Under the pieces are notes generated by a model, which was given only the letters and a program-made list of their open reading frames with translations, had not been told where the DNA came from and made no database searches. A stretch of 22,702 nt of DNA from DATDAW01 sp036524675 (GTDB lineage Bacteria; Verrucomicrobiota; Verrucomicrobiia; Chthoniobacterales; DASVRZ01): assembly GCA_036524675.1 (NCBI GenBank), contig DATDBU010000109.1, positions 1 to 22,702 of the forward strand. The letters are read 5' to 3'. A program made the translations under genes and the position numbers. How positions within the stretch are numbered: the first letter of the stretch is position 1; each line of letters starts with the position of its first letter. Of this stretch, positions 1-7,150 are shown piece by piece.

Positions 1-156
1 GAACAGTTCCAAGAGTTTCTCGCAGGCACGACCCACCCGCGACGGGTCATGAGGCTCGAGGAAGTGGCAAACATGGCGGTCTTCATGGCTTCCGATAAGG
101 CAAGCGGGATGACTGGAACGACCGTCAACTTGACCATGGGGAGTCTGGACGACTAG
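1..156 (+). CDS. Short-chain dehydrogenase/reductase, C-terminal end (partial)
   Basis: Frame 1 is open from the window edge to a TAG at 154-156 and gives the last 51 residues of a protein. The stretch LEEVANMAVFMASDKASGMT followed by GTTVNLTMGS is the usual end of a classical SDR: the 'xEEVAxxxxFLASDxAsxxTG' helix, then the last beta strand of the Rossmann fold. The normal 'VdGG' ending is replaced by NLTMGSLDD, which occurs in some SDR subfamilies. The catalytic Ser-Tyr-Lys and the cofactor-binding glycines lie upstream of the window, so substrate and NAD(H)/NADP(H) preference cannot be read. The ECF sigma gene follows on the same strand 200 bases later, too far apart to assume an operon. 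Confidence 0.85.
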   Translation, partial: EQFQEFLAGTTHPRRVMRLEEVANMAVFMASDKASGMTGTTVNLTMGSLDD

Positions 157-355
157 CCCGGATAAGCGATCGCCGCTACCCCTGACCATCCCGCGCTCGC
201 TGCGGGAGCCATTCATGTCGCGACTGCGGCCTCTCCTCTGTTCACGCAGTCGAACTACAAAAAAACACTGAGCAGGCCGATTAGTTTTCGCCATCCGCCA
301 GGTCAAAACTTAAACCTGCCAACGTCTCAAAATTGCCTTTCTCCGGACACAAATC

Positions 356-1408
356 ATGAGCGCCAAATCGACCCAGCAACTGCAGTTGGGGACATCCACG
401 AAGACCGGTCGAGAGGGTTTTGAAGAGATCGTCACATCGCACCGAGGGAAGTTGTTGGCACACTGCTACCGATTTACAGGCTCACTGCACGACGCCGAGG
501 ACCTGGTCCAGGAGACGATGCTTAGGGCGTGGCGGGCCATCGATCGTTTTGAAAGCCGATCGTCGCTCCAAAGTTGGCTCTATCGCATCGCGACAAATGT
601 CTGTCTGACGGCGGTTCGGCGCAAGGCTAGCGCCAGACGAGTCTTACCCGACAATGTCGGTGGACCCACGTCACGGATGCCCATAGGAGGGCCTTCCACT
701 ACGGATATCCCTTGGATCGAGCCGCTGCCGGATTCGATGCTCGAAAACCTGACGGATGCATCTCCTGGACCCGCGGCAAGATACGAGCTGCGCGAGACGA
801 TTCGCCTGGCGTTTATTGCGGCCACCCAGCAACTGCCGGCGCGCCAGCGGGCAGTTTTGCTGCTGTGCGATGTTCTTGGCTGGTCCGCGAGTGAAACGGC
901 GGAGACCTTGAGCATGTCGGTAGCCTCGGTTAACAGCGCGCTACAACGTGCTCGTGGCACAATGGGCAAAGGACTTTCGGCTGAAGATGTAAGAGACAGC
1001 GCGGGCGCGGAGGGGCGGCACCGCTCGATCGCGCACAAATATGCGGACGCTTGGGAGAGCACCGACCTGAAAGGGTTGGTCTCCCTTCTGGCAAAGGACG
1101 CGTCGCTGGTTATGCCGCCTTTCAGTGAGTGGTATCTTGGGCGGGCCGCGATCCGCACGTTTATTGGCTGGTTCTACGACTGGAGTTGGAACGAGGGAAT
1201 ACGCGGTGCGTTTCGGATGGTTCCCACGCAAGCCAATGGTCAATTCGCGCTCGGAAGCTACGCGCGCCTCCGCCCTGCGACAAAATTTCAGGCACGCGCC
1301 CTGCACGTGCTTTCGTTTCGCAAAGGAAAAATCCATCGAATCACGATCTTCGTTGGGGCGAAGTTCTTCAGCAAATTCGGTTTGGCGCCAGAACTTGGCG
1401 CTGGCTGA
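356..1408 (+). CDS. ECF sigma factor with C-terminal SnoaL-like domain (SigG/ECF56-like)
   Basis: 350 residues, about twice a minimal ECF sigma factor. Region 2 covers roughly residues 21-92, with the core-binding motif DAEDLVQETMLRAWR at 46-60. Region 4 covers about 148-202: 'QLPARQRAVLLLCDVLGWSA' followed by a helix-turn-helix ending in SVASVNSALQRAR. The linker contains IEPLPD, typical of this subfamily. Residues 222-340 resemble the SnoaL/NTF2-like domain fused to TIGR02960-type factors such as mycobacterial SigG. In such ECFs the tail is thought to tune promoter binding in place of a separate anti-sigma factor, and no anti-sigma gene is visible here. ATG 356 is the only good start and lacks a strong Shine-Dalgarno. 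The gene looks intact. Its last codons overlap an antisense remnant of a different sigma factor. Confidence 0.93.
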   Translation: MSAKSTQQLQLGTSTKTGREGFEEIVTSHRGKLLAHCYRFTGSLHDAEDLVQETMLRAWRAIDRFESRSSLQSWLYRIATNVCLTAVRRKASARRVLPDNVGGPTSRMPIGGPSTTDIPWIEPLPDSMLENLTDASPGPAARYELRETIRLAFIAATQQLPARQRAVLLLCDVLGWSASETAETLSMSVASVNSALQRARGTMGKGLSAEDVRDSAGAEGRHRSIAHKYADAWESTDLKGLVSLLAKDASLVMPPFSEWYLGRAAIRTFIGWFYDWSWNEGIRGAFRMVPTQANGQFALGSYARLRPATKFQARALHVLSFRKGKIHRITIFVGAKFFSKFGLAPELGAG

Positions 1409-1580
1409 GCAGGAAACACGCGTCTCGAGAGCGTTGGGTGTGGTGCCAAAGCCGTTCAGCGGCTTCGGCATGCGATAGATCCTCCAGCGCCGTCAGGATG
1501 AGAGCGGTCCTGAGGTCGTGCGGCAGCCGGTCGATGGCTGCTTCCACGGCTCTCATGTGCTCATCGCATTCGGCGATCTC
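1395..1580 (-). pseudogene. Remnant of a second ECF sigma factor (region 4), frameshifted
   Basis: On the minus strand, 1580-1449 encodes EHMRAVEAAIDRLPHDLRTA, then LILTALEDLSHAEAAERL, a typical start of ECF region 4. The next part of the helix-turn-helix, GTTPNALETRVS plus AKFW, continues in a different frame from about 1450 down to about 1395. Joining the frames restores AERL-GTTPNALETRVS, the expected recognition helix. The piece therefore carries one small indel and has no region 2. It runs tail to tail into the intact sigma gene and overlaps its end slightly. It is closer to ECF families with an 'AERLGTTPxxLETRV' motif than to its neighbour, so it is not a simple duplicate. The exact 3' limit is uncertain because it merges with the stop region of the intact gene. 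Confidence 0.7.
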
Positions 1581-1728
1581 GCAGGGATTTCGCCGCGTGG
1601 ATGGCAAGTCCGGGGAATCGCTTGTTGAGTTCGACGGTTCGCAGGGTGTTGTAGTGTTCCTTTCCTTCGATGCGGGGTTTCGAGCAAGCCGGCTTGAATG
1701 TTTTGACATCGCGGAACACGCACCGCAA

Positions 1729-2448
1729 TCAAGCTCTGATCCGGTCGCGCATGCCGCCAAAGGTGAACATGCAGACCATGTCGCTCGTCAGAAAATCATG
1801 CGGGAATCCCAGGGAGACGGCGCTGGCCTGATCCAGCCGTTTGAGTTGTTCCGGCGAAAACGTGATGTCCAGGCTCCCGATGTTGTCCGCGAGTTGGGTG
1901 ACTTTCCGGGCGCCGATGATGGGAATCACCGGCCGGTGACGGAGCCAGGCCAGCGCAACCTGGGCCGGAGTAACTTCCATTTCCCTGGCGAGTGCCACCA
2001 CTTCCCAAATGGTCCGTTCGTCCGATGCGTTCGCGGTGACGACTCCCTTCAACATTTCGCTGTTGAGCCGGGCGCTTGCATCCGCGGCGCCGACCGGGTT
2101 TCCCGGCAGATATTTCCCCGTGAGCAATCCGCCGCGCAGGGGCGACCAGGCCAGCACGGTCATTTGCTGATCCCTGGCCACGGGAATCAGCTCCCGTTCG
2201 ACCGTGCGCTCGAGGAGGCTGTATTCGATCTGCAATCCGACATAGCGGGTCCAGCCGCGGAGTGCCGCCAGAGTGTTGGATTTCGCCACGACCCAGGCCG
2301 GAGCGTCGGAAACGCCGATATAAAGAACTTTCCCGGCGCGCACGAGATCGTCGAAGGCGCGCATGACTTCCTCGACGGGAGTCATCTGATCCCAAATGTG
2401 CAGCCAGTAAAGATCGATGTAATCGGTGCCGAGCCGCTTCAGACCCAT
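1729..2448 (-). pseudogene. Aldo/keto reductase lacking its N-terminal third
   Basis: About 239 residues are readable, against 320-350 for the family. The piece begins at LKRLGTDYIDLYWLHIWD, the barrel strand carrying the AKR catalytic His, and continues through VLAWSPLRGGLLTGKYL and the NADP-binding 'PVIPIIGARKVTQL' to a natural end. The Asp, Tyr and Lys of the catalytic tetrad precede this point and are missing. The ATG at 2448 lies exactly where homology begins and has no obvious ribosome site. Immediately beyond it, on the other strand, starts a headless AraC regulator. AKR and AraC genes are often divergent neighbours, so one deletion across their shared promoter would explain both truncations. 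An active enzyme is unlikely. The last part of this gene recurs at 5221-5326. Confidence 0.8.
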
Positions 2449-2450
2449 TC

Positions 2451-2738
2451 TGCGGCTGGCGCCTTTATCGTTCGAATGTGACCACCGGCCCGTACGGGGC
2501 CATTTCCAGCCCGCAGTTCTGTGTCATCGCGCAAGGCCGCAAGCGGGTCTTTCTCGGCAACGAGGCCTTCAACTACGATGCGACGAGCTATCTCGTCGCA
2601 TCGGCCGACCTGCCGGTCAGCGGCCAGGTGGTCGAGGATCCCTTCCTGGGTCTTTCCCTCGCCATTGAACCCGAAACATTGGCGGCGCTCAGGCGACATT
2701 CAGATTACGCCAATAACCCAGGCCCTTTCCGCGCCTAA
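2451..2738 (+). pseudogene. AraC-type regulator, N-terminal effector domain only
   Basis: The frame ending at the TAA at 2736-2738 reads WRLYRSNVTTGPYGAISSPQ, then FCVIAQGRKRVFLGNEAFNYD, SYLVASADLPVSGQVVE and LGLSLAIEPETLAALRR. This is the AraC_N (arabinose-binding-like cupin) pattern 'PsfClvlQGrKrvllGdevydYd...ylvvsvdlPvtgqv'. The first 20 or so residues are missing, where the sequence abuts the truncated AKR. The whole C-terminal double helix-turn-helix is also missing: the frame stops after HSDYANNPGPFRA, where it collides with the end of the nitronate monooxygenase gene. A GTG at 2478 is the only in-frame start-like codon. Without a DNA-binding part it cannot act as a normal activator. 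Confidence 0.75.
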
Positions 2739-3775
2739 AGCCTGGCCGCTAGGGCACGCGTCAGTTGCGCCGCGGAAATTTCCCGGCATCCGCTGGCATT
2801 CTGACCGGACCACAGCGGCGAAAACTCTCCACTGCCCCGGCTCTCTGCCTGGGTGCGAAGCGGAGTGATCGCGGTGGTGGCAAGCGGAAACGCGGGCACC
2901 GCCGGATGGATCGGGCCCAACTCGCGGATGATGCGGTTCACGATGCCGCGCGCCGGCCGGCCGGTGAAAATATTGGTGAGCGCGGTATGCCGGGCGCTTT
3001 CAGCCTTCAATGCCGCACGATGCACGGCGCTGAGCGTCGTCTCCGGACAAAGCAGATACGCCGTGCCGATTTGCACACCCGCCGCGCCGAGCGCCATGGC
3101 CGCCACGACCCCCTCCGCCGAGGCGATGCCTCCCGCCGCCACCACCGGAAGCCGCACCGCACGCACGACCTGCGGCAGCAACGCCAATGTGCCGACCTGG
3201 GTCGTCAGATCGTCCGACAGGAAAATTCCGCGATGTCCACCGGCCTCCAGGCCCTGCGCCACGATGATGTCGGCCCCGTGAGCTTCAAGCCAGAGCGCCT
3301 CTTCCACGGTCGTCGCCGACGAGAGAATCCTCGCGCCCCAGCTTCGCACCTGCGCCAGCAGTTCCGCGGAGGGCAGGCCGAAGTGAAAGCTCACCACCGC
3401 AGGCTTGAATTCCGCCAGCACCCCGGCGGCTTCGGCAGTAAAGGGTGCTCGGCCCGGCCCGGAGGGGATGGCCTTCCCATCGATCCCGAACTCCTCGTAA
3501 TACGTCGCCAGCACGCCGCGCCAGGCGGCTTCGGCAACGGGATCGGGCGGGGGTGGCGTGTGGCAGAAAAAATTGACGTTGAAAGGCCCAGTCGTTTGCG
3601 CGCGTATCGCCGCCAGTTCCTGGCGCATCGCGTCGATGGAGAGCATCGCGCACGGGAGCGAACCCAAGCCGCCCGCATTGCATACGGCGACGGCCAGCGC
3701 ACTCGCCTGCGCTCCCGCCATCGGGGCTTGAATGATCGGCAATTCGATCCCGAGGAGTTCATGCAGGAGTTTCAT
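2735..3775 (-). CDS. Nitronate monooxygenase / NAD(P)H-dependent flavin oxidoreductase
   Basis: 346 residues, full length for class I nitronate monooxygenase (2-nitropropane dioxygenase family), an FMN-dependent TIM barrel that oxidises alkyl nitronates such as propionate 3-nitronate. The start ELPIIQAPMAGAQ (11-23) is the usual first strand and FMN loop. NAGGLGSLP (33-41), SFHFGLP with the candidate catalytic His131, and QGLEAGGHRG with His181 follow. AAGGI (213-217) and GAAGVQIGTAYL (230-241) form the FMN phosphate site. ATG 3775 gives the canonical N-terminus, although no strong ribosome site is seen. The stop overlaps that of the AraC remnant on the other strand. A remnant of an SDR gene ends about 50 bases upstream. 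The native substrate cannot be told from sequence. Confidence 0.92.
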   Translation of the reverse strand: MKLLHELLGIELPIIQAPMAGAQASALAVAVCNAGGLGSLPCAMLSIDAMRQELAAIRAQTTGPFNVNFFCHTPPPPDPVAEAAWRGVLATYYEEFGIDGKAIPSGPGRAPFTAEAAGVLAEFKPAVVSFHFGLPSAELLAQVRSWGARILSSATTVEEALWLEAHGADIIVAQGLEAGGHRGIFLSDDLTTQVGTLALLPQVVRAVRLPVVAAGGIASAEGVVAAMALGAAGVQIGTAYLLCPETTLSAVHRAALKAESARHTALTNIFTGRPARGIVNRIIRELGPIHPAVPAFPLATTAITPLRTQAESRGSGEFSPLWSGQNASGCREISAAQLTRALAARL

Positions 3776-3824
3776 TGTCGACGGGTCTCAGCGGCACGCG
3801 CAACATTTCTTCCACACTCAGCGC

Positions 3825-3975
3825 TCACTGGCAACGGGCTTCCCGCGGCGCTGGCTCAGAGCGGGAGCGAGCAGATCGGCAATGCCCATGCGGTGGGCGA
3901 AGTCGATGTATGCCAGGAGATCAGTTCGTTCAGCAAACTGGCCGTCTCTGCGGACGCGCGGAGGCTGGTCACGGC
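3825..3975 (-). pseudogene. SDR C-terminal tail remnant
   Basis: The minus-strand frame ending at the TGA at 3827-3825 reads QFAERTDLLAYIDFAHRMGI, then ADLLAPALSQRRGKPVASER. It matches the end of the intact SDR at 5672-6574 (KARIDFAHRMGIADLLTP). At DNA level 3864-3905 and the segment near 5702-5743 differ at about 5 of 42 positions by hand count. No Rossmann motif, active site or start codon is present; the remnant begins where the membrane-protein gene ends (3969). It is a leftover 3' end from a duplicated SDR gene. Confidence 0.7.
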
Positions 3976-4682
3976 CGGCGGGATTGAACCCCGCGCAACC
4001 GGTAAAATACGGCGAGGTGCGTGGTGGCGAGCAGAGGGACCAGAAATCCGGGGATGAGGAGCCAGGGCAGCGTGCTCATTATGCCCGAGCCCGGCTCGGC
4101 GGTGATGAGCCGGAGGGGCCCGGGCGAGGATGCCACACCCAGCCCGACCGCCGCCACCAGATCAAGCAGGCCGGCTGTGTTCCAGAGCAGGATAACCCGG
4201 CGCGACCGCTCCCAGCCGCGCGCGGCCAGCCAGGCAACCGGCAGCGCGGTGAGTCCGACTAGAATGTCGCCCCAGCCCGCCACCGGTGCGAAAGGGGCGG
4301 GCAGGCGATGCATTTGGTAAAGCAGAACAAACGAAATGCCGAGGAGGCGGACGGTGTTCACGCCGATGAGCAGAGCCAGCGGCACCTTCTCCAGCGCGGA
4401 GCGGAGCGAAGGCACGCGAAAGACAGCCACGCAGAGGATCAGCAATGGCACAGCCACGGAGATGCCCACCCCGCCTACTCCGAGAGATCCGGGCCGGGAG
4501 CTGAATATTTCTGTCGCCGCAAAGACGACGACCAATACGAACCACGCCCCCAGGACGGAGGCGAGCCACGCCCGCTCCGTCCAGCTTCGGCCGAAGCCAA
4601 TGGAGAGCAACGCCACAGTGATGGCCGCAGATGCCGTCAATTCGACGGCGCCGATAAGATCGAACAGGATGGATGGATTCAT
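3969..4682 (-). CDS. Multi-pass membrane protein of unknown function
   Basis: 237 residues, strongly hydrophobic, with about seven predicted membrane-spanning stretches (roughly 9-28, 38-56, 72-87, 100-120, 132-151, 163-185 and 203-227) separated by short Arg-rich loops. There is no enzymatic motif or transporter signature that I recognise. The ATG at 4682 directly abuts a near-perfect palindrome, also present before the MarR gene, so the MarR protein probably controls it. The MarR stop is only about 30 bases upstream, so the two genes may also be cotranscribed. Membrane proteins paired with MarR regulators are often efflux or envelope-stress factors, but nothing here fixes a role. Confidence 0.8.
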   Translation of the reverse strand: MNPSILFDLIGAVELTASAAITVALLSIGFGRSWTERAWLASVLGAWFVLVVVFAATEIFSSRPGSLGVGGVGISVAVPLLILCVAVFRVPSLRSALEKVPLALLIGVNTVRLLGISFVLLYQMHRLPAPFAPVAGWGDILVGLTALPVAWLAARGWERSRRVILLWNTAGLLDLVAAVGLGVASSPGPLRLITAEPGSGIMSTLPWLLIPGFLVPLLATTHLAVFYRLRGVQSRRP

Positions 4683-4693
4683 TGTAGATACAC
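4683..4693. promoter_or_regulatory. Candidate MarR operator before the membrane-protein gene
   Basis: TGTAGATACAC lies directly upstream of the minus-strand ATG at 4682. TGTA-GA-TACA is an inverted repeat, and the same core occurs before the MarR start at 5134-5145. Lying between the MarR stop and the next start, it would let the repressor block translation initiation or an internal promoter. Its role is inferred from recurrence and position. Confidence 0.6.
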
Positions 4694-4713
4694 GTTTTTG
4701 GATTAAAAAAATT

Positions 4714-5130
4714 TCAGGGAACTACTCCTTCGCGAAGCCAGCCAAGATCCAGCCCGGCAAGGACCGTCCCGACACTCGCCTGCGCCCGTTTCCAGATCAC
4801 GAGCCCGCGGCCCGCGGCCGTTTTGCCGCCGGGAGTGAGCTCCACCAGCCGGACACGGGCATCGTCATCCCCAGAAAGTTTGATGAATCCCTTCTGCTCC
4901 AGCAGGGCGAGATTCCGGGTCAGGGTGGTGCGTTCCATGCCCAGCATCCTGGCAAGCTGCGTCATCGGCATCGGACCGGTCTGCACCAGAATGGCCAGCA
5001 GTGTGAACTGCGTCGCGCGCAGCCCGCTGCCCCGAAAATGGGCCTCGTAGTGTTGGGTCACAGACCGGCTGGCCTTGCGCAGGTTAAGGCACGCGCACTC
5101 GCGGCAAGGTTCGAAGTCCGAAGCATTCAT
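4714..5130 (-). CDS. MarR-family transcriptional regulator with N-terminal Cys cluster
   Basis: 138 residues from the ATG at 5130. A longer GTG start at 5145 exists, but it lies inside the candidate operator, so ATG 5130 is preferred. Winged-helix features are clear: LRATQFTLLAILVQTGPMPM leads into the helix-turn-helix TQLARMLGMERTTLTRNL, then the wing with DDDARVRLVELT. The N-terminus reads FEPCRECACLNLRKASR, with cysteines at 9, 12 and 14. Cys-bearing MarR proteins (OhrR, MhqR-like) often sense oxidants or quinones, but whether these cysteines do so is inference. A palindrome GTGTAGATACAC sits just before the start and recurs before the next gene, suggesting autoregulation plus control of the membrane protein. 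Confidence 0.9.
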   Translation of the reverse strand: MNASDFEPCRECACLNLRKASRSVTQHYEAHFRGSGLRATQFTLLAILVQTGPMPMTQLARMLGMERTTLTRNLALLEQKGFIKLSGDDDARVRLVELTPGGKTAAGRGLVIWKRAQASVGTVLAGLDLGWLREGVVP

Positions 5131-5133
5131 AAG

Positions 5134-5145
5134 GTGTAGATACAC
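5134..5145. promoter_or_regulatory. Candidate MarR operator (perfect palindrome GTGTAGATACAC)
   Basis: The 12-base sequence has 5-base arms (GTGTA/TACAC) around GA and ends three bases before the MarR ATG on the minus strand. The same core is found before the adjacent membrane gene at 4683-4693. Autoregulatory MarR sites commonly overlap the start region. This is a sequence-based inference. Confidence 0.65.
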
Positions 5146-5172
5146 GCATCAGGCCGGCGCGTCAAGATTGAA

Positions 5173-5330
5173 TTACGGCTCGATCAAATTGTGCCAGGGG
5201 CAGGTAACATGAAAGCGGGGCATGTCGCTCGCCAGAAAATCATGCGGAAATCCCAGGGGGACGGCGCCGGCTTGATCCAGCCGCTGGAGTTGTTCCGGCG
5301 AAAACGTGATGTCTAGGCTCCCGATGCGCA
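5173..5330 (-). pseudogene. Second aldo/keto reductase C-terminal remnant
   Basis: The minus strand reads IGSLDITFSPEQLQRLDQAG, then AVPLGFPHDFLASDMP and a short divergent tail to a TAA at 5175-5173. Over 5221-5326 the DNA matches 1777-1882 at 98 of 106 positions by hand count, and most differences are synonymous. Only the last 50 or so codons of the AKR survive. Upstream lies a non-coding inverted repeat and no N-terminal part. It is a recent duplicate or the scar of a recombination event. Confidence 0.8.
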
Positions 5331-5671
5331 ACATCAGGATGGCGGCGGCCGGCCTGGTTAGGATCCCCAGGAACAGGAACAGAGTCGTAACCCGTGAACG
5401 CGGATTCGGCGATTACCAACAGGAGGCAACGGAGCAAACGGAGAGAAAACGATCCCGACGGATCGGAAAAAATCATCCAGTTCTTCCACCTCTGTTTCCT
5501 CCGCAACCTCCTGTTCAAAAGCGGTTTTCGGGATGAACAGTTTGTGCTAACACCGTGGAATCCCATGAGCACCGCGGTTCCCAGGCGAAGGACGAGCCTC
5601 TCCCAATCGTCCATTCCCATAGGTTTCAGCAGGTCGGTTGCTTCGAAATCAGCATGAATATCCGCTGTTGC
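5331..5671. other. Gene-free stretch between AKR remnant and SDR
   Basis: No convincing coding frame. It contains the inverted repeat at 5417-5516 and, at about 5540-5650, a segment including the text 'gagcctctcccaatcgtc', which looks like further intergenic repeat material. Open frames here are short and match nothing I recognise. Confidence 0.5.
5417..5516. repeat. Intergenic inverted-repeat element
   Basis: The left arm begins CAACAGGAGGCAACGGAG (5417-5445) and the right arm ends CCGCAACCTCCTGTTC (5489-5516). Read on the opposite strand, the right arm is GAACAGGAGGTTGCGGAG, so the arms match at most positions over about 28 bases around a core of about 43 bases. Dispersed elements of this wording (aacaggagg...aacagagg) are, to my knowledge, frequent between genes of Verrucomicrobiota and related phyla. 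It has no coding capacity and is probably a small non-autonomous or hairpin-forming repeat. Confidence 0.7.
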
Positions 5672-6574
5672 TTAACGGCCCCGAGTGAGTGTCGGAGTGA
5701 GCAGGTCGGCAATGCCCATGCGGTGAGCGAAATCGATGCGGGCCTTGTCGGCGACTTGGCTCACTTCCCGGCAGCCGTCGCCGAGAAAATCGATGATCGT
5801 GCGGAAAGGACGGGTGCCGGCGGGGAGTCCAGCCACGCGAACAACCTCATCGGCCACGGCCTGGGGATCGGCATTATCCGGTGTGAGCGTGGAGAGTCGT
5901 GCGCCAACGGCATCGAGAATTCCCAGATAACGGCTGTCATAGGCCGCGACGGTTGCAGCATCGGCGGGTTTTCCGGCATTGGGAAAATGCGCCGTGCCTC
6001 GGGTGAAGGCCCCGGGAATGACGAGGCACGTTTCGATGCCGAAGCGGGCGACTTCATACGCATAATCGACGGCCAGCGAATCCATCGCCGCCTTCGCCGC
6101 CGCGTAGGGGCCCATGAAGGGAGGATGTCCGCCGCGGGTGGTCGTGCTACCGATCCACAGCAGCAGCCCGGATTGCTGGGCGCGAAAACGCGGGAGCACG
6201 GCACGATTGACGCGTTGCGCGCCGAGGACATTGATATCGAACGTGCGGATAATTTCCTCCGGGGAAAAGGCCTCCGCCGGGCCCACGACAAGATGGCCGG
6301 CGTTGTGCATGACGATATCCAGGCGGCCCTCCTGCTGATAGATGGTTTCGACGGCGTTGTCGGCAGAGGGCTGGGACTGCACGTCGAGTTCGATGGCTCG
6401 GATGTCGGCTTTTTCGGCGGCGGCGAATGCGTTGAGTTCGCGCACGGCGGGTGCATTGCGGCCGGCGAGGTCGCGCATGCTGGCATAGACGGTGTGACCG
6501 GCTTTAGCCAGGGCGCGGGCGCTGAGTTTACCGATGCCAGTGGCGGCGCCGGTGACGAGGATAATGGATTTCAT
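5672..6574 (-). CDS. SDR-family oxidoreductase
   Basis: 300 residues, an intact classical SDR with a C-terminal extension. The cofactor loop is TGAATGIG (8-15) and Asp64 is the adenine-contact residue in IELDV. NAG is at 91-93, and the catalytic Ser143 (WIGSTTT), Tyr157 and Lys161 (YAAAK) are all present. RDLAG at 34-38 suggests an Arg-containing loop that may favour NADP(H), which is tentative. The C-terminal 25 residues (DFAHRMGIADLL) recur as a remnant at 3825-3975. ATG 6574 fits the family. It is the last of three closely spaced minus-strand genes (gaps of 44 and 52 bases) and so probably shares an operon with the DUF1097 protein and the second SDR. The substrate is unknown. Confidence 0.93.
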   Translation of the reverse strand: MKSIILVTGAATGIGKLSARALAKAGHTVYASMRDLAGRNAPAVRELNAFAAAEKADIRAIELDVQSQPSADNAVETIYQQEGRLDIVMHNAGHLVVGPAEAFSPEEIIRTFDINVLGAQRVNRAVLPRFRAQQSGLLLWIGSTTTRGGHPPFMGPYAAAKAAMDSLAVDYAYEVARFGIETCLVIPGAFTRGTAHFPNAGKPADAATVAAYDSRYLGILDAVGARLSTLTPDNADPQAVADEVVRVAGLPAGTRPFRTIIDFLGDGCREVSQVADKARIDFAHRMGIADLLTPTLTRGR

Positions 6575-6618
6575 AGGAATAAGTTAGGTAATATGGTGTG
6601 TGATGGATGTGAGGTAAG

Positions 6619-7098
6619 TTAGGCGTGAGCCAGCTGGCGTTGGATCGCGTGGGAGATCCACCCGGCGAAGGAGCCGAGGGCGACCGCGCCGCCGAGCACA
6701 AGAAGCGTCATGAGCGAAGGCTCGTGATGCGACGCGAAGTAGGCGATCAAGCCCAGGAAGTAGCAGAGGATGTTGTTCAGCACCGGGACGGCCCGGAGCG
6801 AGACGACGATCATAGCCACGCCAAACACGACCACCGGCAGACTGTAGGCGCCCAGCATCGGACGGAGGGCGCCGATAGCCAGGGCCGCGAGGATCCCGAA
6901 GGTGATGCCGAGCAGAACACAGCCGAAATTCACCAGCCCATCGCGAGCGTTAATTCCGCGGGTGAAAAAGGCGACCCAGCCGATGAACATGGCCCAGACC
7001 GGCAGAGTGAGGACCAGACTCGCATGAGCAGCGGAGGCGGCGGTTGCGGCGGCCACGGCCGTAAAGATCGTAAAGGCCAGCCAGGATTGTGGTTTCAT
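6619..7098 (-). CDS. DUF1097-like inner-membrane protein
   Basis: 159 residues with about five hydrophobic segments: residues 5-25, then LPVWAMFIGWVAFFTRG, GCVLLGITFGILAALAIG, YSLPVVVFGVAMIVV, and a final ILCYFLGLIAYFA...LVLGGAVALGSFAGWIS. The 'WAMFIGW...FFTRG' block near the N-terminus and 'N.G.VLLGI..G' resemble the DUF1097 (YcdZ) family of small inner-membrane proteins of unknown function. ATG 7098 begins the first membrane helix directly, so there is no cleavable signal; GGAAG lies about 11 bases upstream. It is sandwiched between two SDR genes on the same strand and is likely cotranscribed with them. Confidence 0.8.
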   Translation of the reverse strand: MKPQSWLAFTIFTAVAAATAASAAHASLVLTLPVWAMFIGWVAFFTRGINARDGLVNFGCVLLGITFGILAALAIGALRPMLGAYSLPVVVFGVAMIVVSLRAVPVLNNILCYFLGLIAYFASHHEPSLMTLLVLGGAVALGSFAGWISHAIQRQLAHA

Positions 7099-7150
7099 TA
7101 TTATAGCGTCTTCCTTGCAGTTAGTATTTAGATAATACGTAGCGCTGTTG

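Noticed and set aside
1129..2481. 450-codon plus-strand open frame across the AKR region
   Set aside because: It is antisense to a clear AKR and the sigma remnant, has no domain, and arises from GC-rich codon structure on the other strand.
2765..4057. 430-codon plus-strand open frame
   Set aside because: It is antisense to the nitronate monooxygenase, which has full family motifs; the frame is Arg/His-rich without any known domain.
5555..6622. 355-codon plus-strand open frame
   Set aside because: It is antisense to an intact SDR with all catalytic motifs.
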